A stretch of DNA of 64,000 bases from Ailanthus altissimus (GCA_946807835.1 OX327710.1:19580501-19644500), one strand, 5' to 3'; positions 24,465-37,450 are shown, counted from the first letter of the stretch. A program made the numbers and translations. The notes: generated by a model not told the origin, from the sequence alone.

Positions 24465-26499
24465 TGTCGGCGAAGGATCTTAGGCACGTGGGTGTATGCA
24501 TGTGCAATTGTGTCTATTGCCTAACGCAGCGGAAATATAAATTTTGCAATAAACACAATAAATAAATATATTAATCATATTAATATATTAGAAAGGTTAT
24601 AGAGAACTCACTATAACGTGTAACATTATACATGTTTTTCCTCGGAGTCCGCATGGAGACCAACTCGCGTGCAATTCTAGTCACCAACTCGGTGGGCTTG
24701 GTGAGTTAGAACAATAGCTTTATATTTAGCTTGGGATTAACTCTTAATCCCCAAAATGGCCGGGAGTGAATTTATATTATTTTCTCTAAAAGGATAAGAA
24801 ATGGCTAGTTTGGAGCAATTCATAATTGCTCTAATTGAAAGCATAGAGGAAAATAAAACAATTTCATTTTTTTTTTCTTTCTTTCTTCCTTCTCTTCTCT
24901 CTCCATTTCTTCTCTTCTCCTCCCACTCGCCCGTTTGGCCAAATCTCTTACTTCTTCTCACTTTCTTTTTCTATATATATATAATATAAGATAAATAATA
25001 TTAATATAATAATATATTATAATATATATTATATAATATAAAAGGGAGAGAGAGAATGATTATTTAACAATTAAATAATCATAGTGTGTCATGACCATTT
25101 TGCTCTTCATAAATAGTTACCAAATTTACCCCCTAATGGATCCCATCAAAATCCACACTTGGGTAAACTCAATTGAGGATCCACAATACGCTACGTGTCC
25201 TAATATAATTAGTAAATAATAATTATTAACTAATTATTATATTTAACACTTAAATACATATACGCACGCATTCCTGTGGTAATGTTAAATATTGATGGAT
25301 TAATCAATTTAATCTGGCACGTTGCTCTAGTGTACAATGAGTACACTCCATATCGCGGGACTCCCTAGGTCCTACGTCTGATTCGTCAAATGGAACTATT
25401 CCATGAGTCCGTGAGCAATGCCCCACGCACATGTCACGGATGCACAAATCAGCACGTTGAACTATACAAGCTGAGGTTACAACACATACGTATAGTCCTT
25501 CTGTCATGATATCCTAGATGTGCGGGGATATAGATTATTACCGTCAAAACCCCATGTGCTCATCCATATCCTATCTCCAAACTTGTATCTCAATGAACAA
25601 TATGCGCAAACTCCTTTTTCATATTGTTCGATCCTGGCAGAACTCTTTCCCGAGATGATTGCTTGTGGCCACAAGACTTTCTGAGATACAATCTTGAAGC
25701 ATCTGGATATTAAACTCCATATTGGAGCTGACGGATCCTATATCTGTACACACCGAACTCCATAAGCATTGGACCATACCCAGCAACACCCAGCGGTCAC
25801 ACCATGAAAGGTCAGAGACATGCGTGAAACCAAAGTATGGTGGATCACTTACAAGCCCACCGTGGCACTCAGGTCAAAGGACCACGTATACTACTCAACT
25901 CAAAAGGACCCTCCGTTGACGACTTATATTGGGTGTCTATCGGAGGCCCTCGTGAGTCTGTTCTATATCCAGTCCTAACTGGATACCCATATATCAATAC
26001 GAGCTCCAAGCTCACAGTCGGTCAGGAACGACCATCTATACCCAATAGATACGATATATGCTGATCTATATATAAAGGTATCCACTGATAGACCCACATC
26101 GACAGAAATAGATTAAGGACAATTATTCGAGAACATACTTACGTAACTTGCATTTCTTGGCACTCGATTGCAACTCTTGCAACTATATAGTTAGTAGTAT
26201 ATTCTCAGGTCTATGTCCCATTACAGACAAGGCTCTAACTCTTGGATCTGCTGAATATTATAACCAACTAACACTTAATTGTGCTAACATTTAGTAATTA
26301 TATGTCTCAGCGTGGTTAACTATAAACGCTTATCTAAACTCTTTATATTTGATCCGAACTCTTTTATATCTACAATGTCTGTAATGTTACATGCATAATA
26401 CTATATAAATAGTATTAGGGATTTAATGAGAATGTACACTTGTATAAATATATAAATATATGTACATTCAAGGATGACACGTAATCACTGACCTTAACA
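24465..26499 (-). mobile_element. Solo LTR inserted in copia pol, perfect GTTCA target duplication
   Basis: The 2035-bp block starts TGTCGGCGAAGG and ends CCTTAACA in plus reading, flanked by GTTCA at 24460-24464 and 26500-26504. Removing it joins the copia integrase and RT regions. It belongs to the family of 16453-20643 and 32637-33985 and lies in the same orientation as the former. No coding sequence was recognised. Confidence 0.9.
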
Positions 26500-26504
26500 G
26501 TTCA

Positions 26505-27919
26505 TGCCTTACTTTAGGAGGTAAATTTTTTTCCCTTAATGATGGGAATACTGTCTCATCAAAATGGCAATCCGTAAATCGTGTAGTAAATAAATCACCT
26601 ATCAAGGGTTCAAGATATCTTATAATTAATGGTGAGTTAAAATCAATATAAATCCCTAAGCGATGTTAAGGTCCCATCTTAGTGCGTTGAGGAGGTATTA
26701 TAGGTACATATACAGCACAACTAAATGTACACAAATGGGATATATTAGGTTGATGATCAAGTACAAGTTATAATGGAGAATATTGATGATAAGTCATGGG
26801 TCTAAAATGAATTAATGCTACAGCATGCAATATAGTATGTCCCCATGCAGAAGTTGGTAATTGTGCACGTATCAATAAAGTACATGCAATTACCTGAAGT
26901 CGTTTAATTAAAGATTCTGCAAATCTATTTTGTGTGTGAACATACGGTACAGGATGTTCTACTTTAATTCCCATGGATGTACAGTAGTCATTAAATGTTT
27001 TGGATGTAAACTCACCATCATTGTCTAAATGTATTGTCTTAATAGAGTATTCTGAAAATTGCGTCCTTAATTTAATAATATGTGCCATTAATTTTGCAAA
27101 TGCAACATTTCGTGTAGATAATAAACACACATGTGACCACTGTGCAGATGCATCAATTAAAACCATAAAATATCGAAAAGGTTCACTTGGTGGATGAATT
27201 GGTCCACATATATCTCTTTGGACCCTTTGTAAGAATGATGGAGATTCTAGACTAATTTTAGAAGAGGATGGTCTGACTATAAGTTTGCCTTGTGAGCAAG
27301 CAGTATAAATATTGTCATTGGATAATAGAATCTTCAGGTTCTTTAATTGATGTCCATGAGAATTTTCAACTATCCTACCCATCATTATTGATCCTGGATG
27401 ACCAAGACAGTCATACTATAGTATAAAATTTTTTGGATCACTAAACTTCTGGTTCATTATTGCGTAGCTTTCAGTTGAATTTATAACTGTATAATACAAA
27501 CCTGATAATGAAGCATGAAGCTTTTCAAGTATGCATTTCTTGTTTGAGACATTAGAAGTAATGCAGAGATATTCTACATTATTTTCATTTAAGGTCTCCA
27601 TGTGATATCTATTTCGGCAGATATCTTTAAAGTTCAGCAGATTTCTTCTAGATCTACCAGCATATAAAGCCTTATTTATATACAATTTTGTTCTATTTTT
27701 TAACAAGATTGTTGCTCTTCCAGAGCCTTCAATCAGATCTACAAGACCTGATATAGTATTAACTTTTTCTTCAGTCATTGTTAGTTTTGAGAAATATTTT
27801 TTATTTTTTAAGATAATATGTGTAGTTGCAGTATCAGCTAAACAGACATCCTCATCTTTTCTCTCTAGAGTGAACAATTCATTTTTGAAAGGCATATCTT
27901 TTAATAAAATATTTAACAT
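26505..27919 (-). pseudogene. Copia protease, gag-pre-integrase and integrase, decayed
   Basis: 27919-27416 holds the protease-like motif ADTATTHIILKNKKYF and the gag-pre-integrase segment ending LEKLHASLSGLYYTV. 27385-26768 holds the integrase core with DICGP, LDNDGEFTS and AESLIKRLQ, which supply the D, D and E of the catalytic triad. The two frames are separated by stops at about 27400. The integrase tail up to 26505 is broken and then cut by the solo LTR. Confidence 0.8.
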
Positions 27920-28036
27920 TAGAAAATAAAAATTACAAAAAAAACATGAAAAGAAACCAACACAATAAATATTAAAAACAAGAAAAGATACAACAAACTG
28001 ACATAAAATAAAAGTACAATATAAATCCTTAAATAA

Positions 28037-28975
28037 TTAATGCTCCATTTCTTCTAGATAAGTATGATCTGCAGGATCTGATTCATCAATAAGATTTGTC
28101 TCCATATTCTTCCTTTTTTCTTTGACAAATGTCTTATGAGGCTCAATTTGATTTCTTGGTGCACGATATGTACGTGACCAATGCCCTTTTTTACCACATC
28201 GATAACATACATTTTCATGATACTTAAGGCGTTTGGTCTCTATATCATTTTCTTTGTTTTGGTGCTTCTGTCCTTCTTTAATATATTTATGTCTTTGGTA
28301 TTTATAACCACGTCGAGGGTAATAACCACGCACTCTTCCTCTTTCACGACCACGTCTAGCATTATTATAAAAATTTGCATTCACTTCAGGGAATGGTTGA
28401 GAACCTGTTGGACGTAATTCATGATTTTTCAATAACAGTTCATTATTCTGTTCAGCAACCAGAAGACATGAAATTAAATATGAATATTTTATATACTGTC
28501 GTTCACGGTATTGTTGCTGTAGAACCACATTAGAAGCATAAAAAGTTGAGAATGGTTTTTCCAACATATCATGCTCTGTCACTTACTCCCCACATAATTT
28601 CATCTGTGAGGTAATTCTGAACAGGGCAGAATTGTATTCAGCAACAATTCTGTAATCTTGCAATCGCAGGTTCATCCATTCATATTTTGCCTTTGGGAGG
28701 AACACATCCTTTTGATGGTCAAATCTTTCTTTTAAATTTTTTCAGAGGATCTACGGGTCCTCTATGGTCAAATATTGAGCTTTTAAGCTCTCATGTATGT
28801 GGTGACGAAGAAAAATCATTGCTTTCGCCTTGTTCTGCAGGGATGTATCATTTTCTTTTTTAATAGTCTTTTCTAAACCACTGGCTTGGAGGTGCATTTT
28901 AGCATCCAACACCTATAATAAGTAGTTTTTCCTAGAGATGTCAAGCGCAGGGATTTGCAAGTTTGTCAAAGACAT
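28037..28975 (-). pseudogene. Copia gag, decayed, degenerate zinc knuckle
   Basis: The ATG at 28975 opens MSLTNLQIPALDISRKNYLL, the usual start of this gag family, but a stop follows where Trp is expected. The reading recovers as MTEHDMLEKPFSTFYASNVV from 28582 and ends after the knuckle CYRCGKKGHWSRTY, in which the last zinc-binding Cys has become Tyr. It is non-functional. Confidence 0.75.
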
Positions 28976-29747
28976 TTTATTCAGAGGGCCTTTAGATATG
29001 AAAGAATAAAATTAAAATTAGTATATAGAATATTAACCTTATGCAGAATATCAAAAATAATATTTAGGAGGCATGACCTTCTATATGTCATATTGTAGAA
29101 TATAAATATCAAAAGTAAAGTTCAGGAGGCATTGCTTTCCTTAAACAGAATAATAAAAATTAAGAAGTTTTACATATATGAAGCAATAACAATTAAAAGG
29201 CATAACCTTCCATTCAATTAAGTAATAACAATAATATAAAGCATAGAATTAGTACCAGAACTTCTTATTTCAAAATCTGAATTATGACCAGAATGAGCCA
29301 AAGTAGCAGAGGGGTTGAACAGAAGATCCCCGATTTACTTTATTGACTATCTGGAATATATTCGGTCTTTTATAAGAAATTCGTTACTTAATAATTCTAA
29401 GGTAGTAAAGATTTAAAGTAAATTATTATAATTATTTTAGAGGGCATACTCTCTCAAATTTTACAAAAAGTAAATAATAAGAAATAAATTGCATAATTTA
29501 AGAGAGGATGTGATTTACAACCAAGGCGACAGAGCCAACTGACCGGTTATCCCACATAATATTTAAAATTTAAGAGAGTGTGATTTATATAAATAATAAA
29601 AAATAAATTACATAATTTAAGAAATGGTGTGATTTATAACTAAGGCGACAAAGTCGACCGACCGATTATCTCACATAATATTTAAAATCTAAATGAAAGA
29701 AAGTAAGTAATGCTTACTTGTAGTTATCGTGAATCGTACTGATAACG
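28976..29747 (-). other. Untranslated leader of the copia element
   Basis: This is the sequence between the 5' LTR and gag. It contains a tandem duplication of about 120 bp (near 29499-29690), with the shared words AAGGCGACA and CACATAATATTTAAAAT, and AGGCAT-containing repeats near 29065-29200. No frame was recognised. Confidence 0.55.
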
Positions 29748-30057
29748 TGTTGTAAATATTATGATAAAGAAGTAACAATTTTGAACTAGAATGTAAAGTA
29801 TAAATATAAATAAATATTTTTACAAATATATTAATATTTGTATTTTTTTCTCACTTGTACATAAATAAAAACACTCATTTATATTTATAGAGTAAATGAA
29901 TAAGAAAGAAATGAAAATTTTTCAATGTAAAATTTTGGTAGAGAATATTGTTTATAATACTGTTTATTAATATAATATTATTTATTTATATAATACTATT
30001 TATTTATACAATATTATTTACTTATATAGTACTATTTATTATTATATTTATAACAAC
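29748..30057 (-). repeat. 5' LTR of the copia element
   Basis: The block reads TGTTGTAAATATTATG to ATTTATAACA and is collinear with 21728-22016. It is preceded in plus reading by GATAACG. Confidence 0.8.
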
Positions 30058-32350
30058 AAAAGGGTCAGAATATGCATATTTTAGAATTGCAAATGTAGTC
30101 CCATCAGAATAAATATGCTTAAAGAATTATAGGATTTGTAACTTAAAAACAATGAATTATTAGATTTGATGCAAAAGAGAAATGACAACGTTTTCTCAAT
30201 GAGTGTAATACATGAGCTATAAGTATGAATTATTATATATATTTTAAAGGTTTGGAAGGGAGTTGGGTATCATTAATTAACTAAATTTTGTTCCCCATTT
30301 TATTTGAATTTAGGTGGTCACGGCTGTCGTGTAATTTAGTAACTATCCCCAAGGGCAAGTATGATAATTATATTGTATTGGATGATATTAGTTAAATAAA
30401 AATTAATTTAATAAATTACATAATTTATTATATAATAAATTTTAAAATACATAAAAATATTATGTAACACATTATAAATTATATAAATATTATAAAAAAT
30501 TATAAATTTATAAGATAATAATATATGATAGTATTATTTATTATATAATGTACTACGTAATTTATTAAATTAATTTTTGTAATTAAATTATAAGTAATTT
30601 AATAATATAAATTTTTATTTTTATAGATGTTTTAATATGCAAAAAGACACCCTCGATTTATAACTCACCGCTGTATGTGTCGAAGTTCCAATTATTATTT
30701 TCTTTTTCAATTTTTAGTTTTTAGAATGTTTGAGAATAGCTTATAATAAGATATCTTTTCATCTGTTTGTTTACTAGTTGAAAGCAATTTATTATTTTGA
30801 CTTCAACAGACAGTTAGAAACATGGTGTTAATGAAACTTATTTTCATAGTCATATATTTTATTTAAAACGATGTATTTTAATTTAAAACATGTTCAAAGT
30901 GATATTGTTTTATACGTTTGTACTAAAAAAATTGGTGTGAACGATCTGAATTTGATAATTTAGATATAAATGTGTTGTACAAAGTAGAAGTATAATATTT
31001 GATAATAACCCAGTGTTCGGTAAATGATATGACTGTTGACGGCGACAAATCATCTTCTACATGCATATCAACTGAAGACAAAAATTGGGTTGGTGACTGC
31101 TATGACATGCCCCAGTTAATAAGCTCTAATTACACATTTTTTATTTTTATTTTTTTAATTTTCAGTCAAATAACAATTTGGCTGTTGATTTGAATATTTA
31201 AAGTCGGTGTAATGAAAAAAGGAAAAACCATAAACAAAGGAGTTGGTGTTCTTGAAACTGCAAAGGAATTTGTTTTGGTAGTTTCAAAAAACTTTAGAGA
31301 GATAATAGCAATTCTCCTTTGCTCCAATGTTTTTTCTGTGGATAACAAGTTATCAACAACTAGTTCCAAAATTTACTTGTCCAATAATTCAATACGTGAC
31401 TTGGGACAAATTTCGTGTGTACACTTGCATGATTTTAGAATACAAATGTCCAATTGCCTGTTCAGAACATTAATTATGCATATAAAAATTCAATTGCTTG
31501 CAGTCTGTATATAAAGCGATAGTTTTGTACAGAAAATTGGAGTTTACATGTCAGCACCAAGAAAAAGAATTTATATGACTTAAAAAATTGGAAGGATTAC
31601 ATATGCATTTGATCTCTATCTTGAAATTAAGCAAGTTTTGTAATCGAGGTCCGCCCTAATTAATCAAAGGGAAGATGTCCTTTAGGTCTTTGGAAATATT
31701 AATATTTTGTACTTTAATTCTTATTTTTCATAGAAATCTACTTTAGTAGTCATTAAATATTTACTTTTTGAGACTATAAAAGAGTTAGGCAAATTTTTGA
31801 AAATGACCCTAACTTTATAGAGTAATCCTTTTAACTTACACATGAAAATTTTAATCTTTTATGATTAAAGAGGTTAAATTTGGACACTTTTGCTCTCCAA
31901 CCCCAAATTTATTTAATTTTCTCCTTTCTCTCTCTCTCATTTAAGTGCTGTAAAATTTGTAAAAATAAGTAGATTTGGTGATAAATGAGTAAATTTTATA
32001 AATAAAAAATAGATAAAAAATAAGCAAAGAGGGAGAAAAATTAGCAGAAACGCTATTTTTTAATACCACATACGATGGAGGACATGCCTATAGTATACTC
32101 GCCAACGTTGTGAGCTGAGCATAGCGTTACGTCACAACAAGTGGAGCGTTTTGGTATAATAATTAATATATTTAGTTTATTTAATTATTAATTAATATAT
32201 TTAATTGTTTAAATTTTAATAATAATTAATTAATTATTAAATAATTAAATAACAGAGTGAGCTATTTTTACTCTTAAGAGTGTAACAAAATATATATTTT
32301 AAAGATTTTTTCTATACAACAATTTATAAAATCATTCGAACAATTGAAAA
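30058..32350. other. Gene-free AT-rich stretch
   Basis: I find no gene or large element. It contains the foldback element at 30396-30578, an exon-like tract at about 31005-31120 without recognisable motif, and AT-rich palindromic sequence near 32155-32255. Confidence 0.5.
30396..30578. mobile_element. MITE-like foldback element
   Basis: The left arm (30396-30442, core AATTTAATAAATTACATAAT) and the right arm (30532-30578, core TACGTAATTTATTAAATTAA) are near-perfect inverted repeats of about 45 bp around a loop of about 90 bp. There is no coding capacity, and the target duplication is not clear because the surroundings are AT-rich. Confidence 0.5.
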
Positions 32351-32351
32351 T

Positions 32352-32625
32352 TTTGTAAACCCTAAACCATCAATCCTTAAGCCTAAACTAATCAACCCCC
32401 AACCTTAAATTTTAAATTGTAAACTTTAAATGTTAAACTCTAAATTCATGATTTTTAAACTCTAAACATATGATCCTTAACCCTAAATCCACGATCCTAA
32501 AGTCATGATCTTATACCCTAAATCTTAATCCAAAAGACTTAAACCCTAAATCATAAATTATAAACCTATAAACCTTAACCCTAAACTCATAATCCTTAAT
32601 TCTAAATTCTAAATTCATGATCTTA
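32352..32625. repeat. Degenerate interstitial telomere-like repeat
   Basis: Many CCCTAAA, CCTTAA and TCTAAA words recur at irregular short intervals (for example AAACCCTAAACCATC, CCTTAACCCTAAATCC, AGACTTAAACCCTAAATC), with spacers such as TCATGATC. CCCTAAA is the plant telomere unit. The block is a decayed array, not a chromosome end. Confidence 0.7.
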
Positions 32626-32636
32626 TAATAAGTTAT

Positions 32637-33985
32637 TGTTAGGATTAGTGCTTACATGTCATCCCTGAATGTACATATACTTGTATATTTATACAAATGT
32701 GCATTTTCATTAAAATTGCTAATACCCATTTATATGATACTATATAATGTAACATTACAGACATTGTATGATCTGAAGAAGTTCAGCTCAGATTTAAAGG
32801 AGTTTAGATAAGGGCTCATAGTTAGTCACGCTTACTAAATGTTAGCATAGCTAAATGTTAGCTGATTATAATACTCAACAAAGATCCAAGAGTTGGAGCC
32901 TTATCTATAATGGGACATAGATATGAGAATATACTAGTAATTGCATAGTTACAAGAGTTGCAATCGGGTACTAGGAAATGTTAGTTGAGTATATATGTTC
33001 TCAAATAATTGTCCTTGATCTATTTCTACCGATGAGTGTCTATCAGTAGATACCATTTTATATATAGATCAACATATGGCGTACCTATAGGATATAGATG
33101 GTTGTTCCTAACTGACCGTGAGCTTGGAGCTTGTATTGACATATGGGTATCCAGTTAGGACTAGATATGGGACAGACTCACAAGGCCTTCGATAGACATT
33201 CTATGTAAGCAGTCAACGGAGGGTCCTTTATAGTTGAGTAGTATACATGGTCCTTTAACCTGAGTGCCACGGTGGGCTTGTAAGTGATCCACCATACTTT
33301 AGTTTCACGCATGTCACATACCTTTCATGGTGTGACCGTTGAGTGTCGCTAAGTATGGTCTGATACTTATAGAGTTCGGTGTGTACAGATATAGGATCCG
33401 TCAACTCGAATAGAGAGTTAGATATTCAGATGCTTCGAGACTGTATCTTAGAAAGTTTTGTGGCTATAAGCATTATTCCCAGGAAAGAGTTCTGTCAGGG
33501 TGGAATAATATGGCAAAGGAGTTTGCACATATTATTCAGTGAAATACAAATCTAGAGATAGGATATAGATGAGCACATGGGGATTTGACGGTGATAATCT
33601 AAATCCTCGCACATCTAGGATATCATGACGAAATGACTATATGTATGCATTGTAACCTCAGCTGGCACGGTTTAATATGCTAATTTGTATATTTGTGACG
33701 TGCATGTAAAGCATTGTTTACGGACTCATAGAATAGTTCTATTTGACGAACCGGGTGTAGACCTAGGGAGTCTTGTGATATGGAGTATACTCGTTGTGCA
33801 CTGGGGTAGTGTGTCGGATTAAATTGTTTAATCCAGCAATATCTAGCACTATCACGGGAATACGTGCGTATCTGTATTTAAGTGTTAAATACAACACTTA
33901 GTCAATAATTGTTATTTGTTAATTATATAATGACACGTGGAGTATTGTGGACCATCCGTTGAGTTTACTCAAGTGTGAAATTTGA
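32637..33985 (+). mobile_element. Truncated LTR, third copy of the 2-kb LTR family
   Basis: It starts TGTTAGGATTAGTGC and is the reverse complement of the right two thirds of 24465-26499. Shared blocks include CATAGTTAGTCACGCTTAC, GTGCCACGGTGGGCTTG, TAAGTGATCCACCATAC and the region around 33770 (CTAGGGAGTC). Homology stops near 33985, so about 0.7 kb is missing from its 3' end. It lies in the opposite orientation to the other two copies. Confidence 0.8.
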
Positions 33986-36459
33986 GTACAATGACGATTA
34001 GGGTAAGGGTTCGAATCTTTGGGGGCGCAACTAACCTGAGCTGCTTGTGTGGGTGCGCCAGTGACTCTGAGGTGTCATCCAGCCAATGGACCAAAGAGTT
34101 TGTAGGCCTCACACAGTCTAAAATTTACGACAACAATTTACAAACAAAAGATCTTATTATTTCTATCTTTCCAAGTTACGAAGGTCTGTGAGCTTTAGCT
34201 TGATATCATCCATAAACATGTTGCATTCACCTTTTATCTTATGAAATTTCTTTAGAGCCTTCTCACGAGCTTTACTATGTCTCTCTATTTATACTATGAT
34301 CTTTTCTAAGTTGGACTTCAGTTCATTAATCAGCCCTTAATCTTTTTTTAAAATCATGCCATTCTATTTCAAAATTTCACTATCAAGAGATACAGTACCA
34401 TATTTTATACAAGTATGTGCTCGATCATGTCTGCATGAGTTTTGTAAACTTATAGTATGCTCAAGAGTTAATATAATAAAGTCTATAATAAATCATTCCC
34501 TGCAATTTACACACTACTTGTTGAGGGCATCCATTCTTTGAGTTAACACATCTATTTGCACTTTTAATTTGTAAACTATATTATAGAGCTCTTCATTGTC
34601 ATGATTGTCTTGTTTGCTTAGTTTTGTTGTTCAGTTTGTTTTCTAAAAGCTATAGATAAATCCAAATATATATATATATATATATTTTCTCTTTTTATCT
34701 GAATTTTGTTTTCATTTTTTTTTCTTTTTTAAAAATAAAATCAAAATTAACTCAAGGGTAAAATAGTAATTAACCATAATAAGACTTAATATTGCCGGTG
34801 AATGGTGGCTGTTGACGGAGCGGCGACAGTCGAATCTAAAAGAACTAACGATGGAGAGGTGATTTATGGTGGCAGTGTGTGTAGATGTGAGATGACTGAG
34901 GTGGATTATGATGGTAGTGCTTTCGAGCTTGGAGTCTTTCGCATGTGGTTTTGGCATTTTTCAGTTATAGATTGTGATGATGATCACTAGGCTTGAACGG
35001 ATAGAATTTTCCTAGTTAAATACCACAACTTTGATACAAAAGTGACACAGTAAAAAGGTAGATGAAAGGATATATTCAATACTCCGTTTAATTTAAGAAA
35101 GTCCTGAATAAAAAATTAAAGTAAATTTATATTGATTCTAAGAATACTCGTGAATTTAGGTAGTTAAAACTTGTTAATTCAAAAAAAATACTGAGAGGTA
35201 ACACAAATAAAGAAAACTCTATTTATCAAATAATCAATTTGCTAGCTTTTATAGGCTACATAAGACACTTATTTATAGTACTCAAATTCTAATATTAACT
35301 AAATAAGAAAACCGATTCTTAAGTAAAATCTAAACCCAACTAAAACTCTAAATGAGAATTCAACTTGAATATAAAAAAAAACTAAGAATTATAGTTAAGT
35401 TATGCGATCCCACTAGTCTAAAAATTCTAATGGGATATGTTCTACATCAATAATCGTATGAGAGACCAACATATTACTAAGTCAAATGTTCCAGTCATGA
35501 GTAATTATAACAAGGAGCGTTCACAATTTTAATTTTAAAAATGCATCTGAATCTTATTAAGCATGTTGGAGAATTAAGGAAAATTTAGAAAGACGCTTAA
35601 AATCGAAATCATCAAATTTAGCATGTTGATCATTATTCATTGACTTAAACTTTGTGTACATGATGTTGTCTTCAATAAGATATTTGATATACCCTACTTG
35701 ATCAGCCAAAAAGAGATTTTTATATATTAGTCGAGCCAGAATAAATTAAGGCCGGCGCAAGTTAGTTATTTGCTATTTAAAGCTATTTGAGTTGTTTCAC
35801 TTATTATTGTTGATCACCTCAAAATAAACTATTATTATCCATTTTAAATAAGTCTTGTTTTTCCTTCTTTAATATAATCTTTAAATTCCATCCCTAACAC
35901 ATTTTTATAGAGGTGTCAAACGGACAGATTGGACCAAATTAATTCAAGTTCAAATAGGCTTATGGGTCACCTCGAGCGAAAACTCAGCTATTTTTATTAG
36001 GCTTAACCCACTTGTTGATTCGGGCTTAATATGTGTTTGGCTTGGATATGTTTTTTTGGGACCGACTTATAAAACTCATTTAGATTAATTTGGTATCGTA
36101 TATGAAAAAAATTCAAAGTTCTTTGATTGCTTTTTTTTAGTATTATGGCGATTGGAAAAAAAAAGATAAAAATTGAATAGAGTGCTCTTTATATTAATTA
36201 AAATAAAGTATATAAAAATTTTATGTGAAACATAAAAGAACTAGAATTGCATTACTACAGTGTAGTACATCTAAACTAGGTTGGCATTTACCAATACTTT
36301 CAGAGTGTCATAAAGGAAGAAAACAAGGACTTTCTTAGGATTCTGTTGAAGAATCAAGAGTGTGAAAGTAAATCCTTTAGGTTCCGAGACACAAGAACTT
36401 CAGTGGCGATATCTGTGCGAAAGTTGTTGAAAACTTTTTCATCTTAAAACCAAAATCCT
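33986..36459. other. Gene-free stretch
   Basis: No recognisable gene was found. A GGTTCGAATC word near 34010, resembling an RNA polymerase III B box, lies beside a short GC-richer stretch, but no A box is evident. A TA microsatellite lies at about 34668-34685. GAGGTGTCAAACGG near 35915 resembles a decayed hAT terminus. The open frame at 34802-34990 has no family features. Confidence 0.45.
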
Positions 36460-37450
36460 ACTTTGTCAAACCATCAGATTGCTCATTCAAATAGTCAACT
36501 AAACATGACTTCACAACCAAGCATCCTAACTAATCTCGAAATTCTGTTGGATGGGTCCTATTCCCATGAACTCGTTGCCTTATGCAATGAATTCATACTC
36601 GGAGTGATAACTCTCATTATAAAACTAATTGATGGAATGAAGACTATCGTAATGAGAATCTAGAGCTCCATGAAAAATAATGATGCTGCAAAGGGATGGA
36701 GATGATGGAAACCAAAAAGATGACTTGGAACAACTTCTAGCAAATTAACATATTGCCTTTACCATAATTTAAACTTCTAAAAGGAAAGACATAAAGGTGT
36801 CTATATTGAAAGGGATTAAAGGTATGTATGCCCGATAAAACAAAGAGAAGCATTCAAATGATGTCTTGATGCTGGCAAAAAGAATGAATTGAGATTTATT
36901 CATAGACATTATAAGGTTGGCTCCAAAGCCTGAAAAGTTCAATATCCCCAACTTCCACTAGTTTAATGGACCTATGACCCTGAAGAATATATCTTTCACT
37001 TTAATGTTAGAATGATCACGCACATATATGATGGAGCACTAAAATGCATAGTTTTCCCCTTAAGTCTAAAGGGATTTGCTCAAAGTTAATTTCAGAACCT
37101 AGAACAGATTTTCATCTCTTCATTCGGGGAGTTGATTGAGCAATTAATTAAACAATATTTATGAAATCAAAAAACCAAAGAAACCACATTTGAATTGTTT
37201 GCAATGAAGCAGAGCGATACTAAATCATTCGAAACTTCTTCAACCGTTTTAATAAAGAGTTAAGGGATCTCAGAAGTTGTGACTCAGAGATAGCAACATA
37301 GGCTTATAAAAAAGCCGTCAAGCCTTCCACCCCATATTATAAATACCTAATTCGAAAGAATTTCACTTCTTTCAAGTTAATTAACCAAATATTCATACAA
37401 CAAATCAAGGAGGAAAAAGTAGAAGTTGTTGTTAAAAAGGAAGCTTCTGT
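36460..37450 (+). pseudogene. Decayed Ty3/gypsy gag (Tat/Athila-like)
   Basis: Plus-strand reading from about 36960 gives DPEEYIFHFNVRM, GALKCIVFPLSLKGFAQS, then after a stop SSFGELIEQLIKQYL, then TTFELFAMKQSD. This is the order of the conserved retrotransposon gag core (F-P-x-S-L-x-G-x-A, then S-S-F-x-E-L, then the K-Q-x-x-x-E-S region). Stops occur throughout. It belongs with the pol fragments up to 43900. Confidence 0.7.

Larger units (their letters stand above)
21728..30057 (-). mobile_element. Ty1/copia retrotransposon, complete but decayed, split by a solo LTR
   Basis: Two short LTRs (21728-22016 and 29748-30057) bound a minus-strand interior in the copia domain order: gag (28975-28037), protease and gag-pre-integrase (27919-27416), integrase (27385-26768), reverse transcriptase (24288 to about 23100) and RNase H (about 22920-22292). 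A polypurine tract (CCAAGGGGGAG in minus reading, 22017-22027) touches the 3' LTR. Stops and frameshifts occur in every gene, so it is not autonomous. A 2035-bp solo LTR (24465-26499) separates integrase from RT. Flanking target duplications are not clear. Confidence 0.85.

Noticed and set aside
25304..26064. Open frames on both strands in the solo LTR
   Set aside because: Repeat-derived; the equivalent positions in the other LTR copies are closed.
31212..31514. 100-codon open frame
   Set aside because: AT-rich random composition, no recognisable motif, no splice or promoter context.
32352..32625. Chromosome end
   Set aside because: Repeat units are degenerate and interrupted, with ordinary sequence on both sides.
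34802..34990. Short open frame with acidic C terminus
   Set aside because: No start context, motif or neighbouring exon supports a gene.
35905..36090. A hAT-type end (GAGGTGTCAAACGG) as a separate transposon
   Set aside because: No matching second terminus or target duplication could be found.
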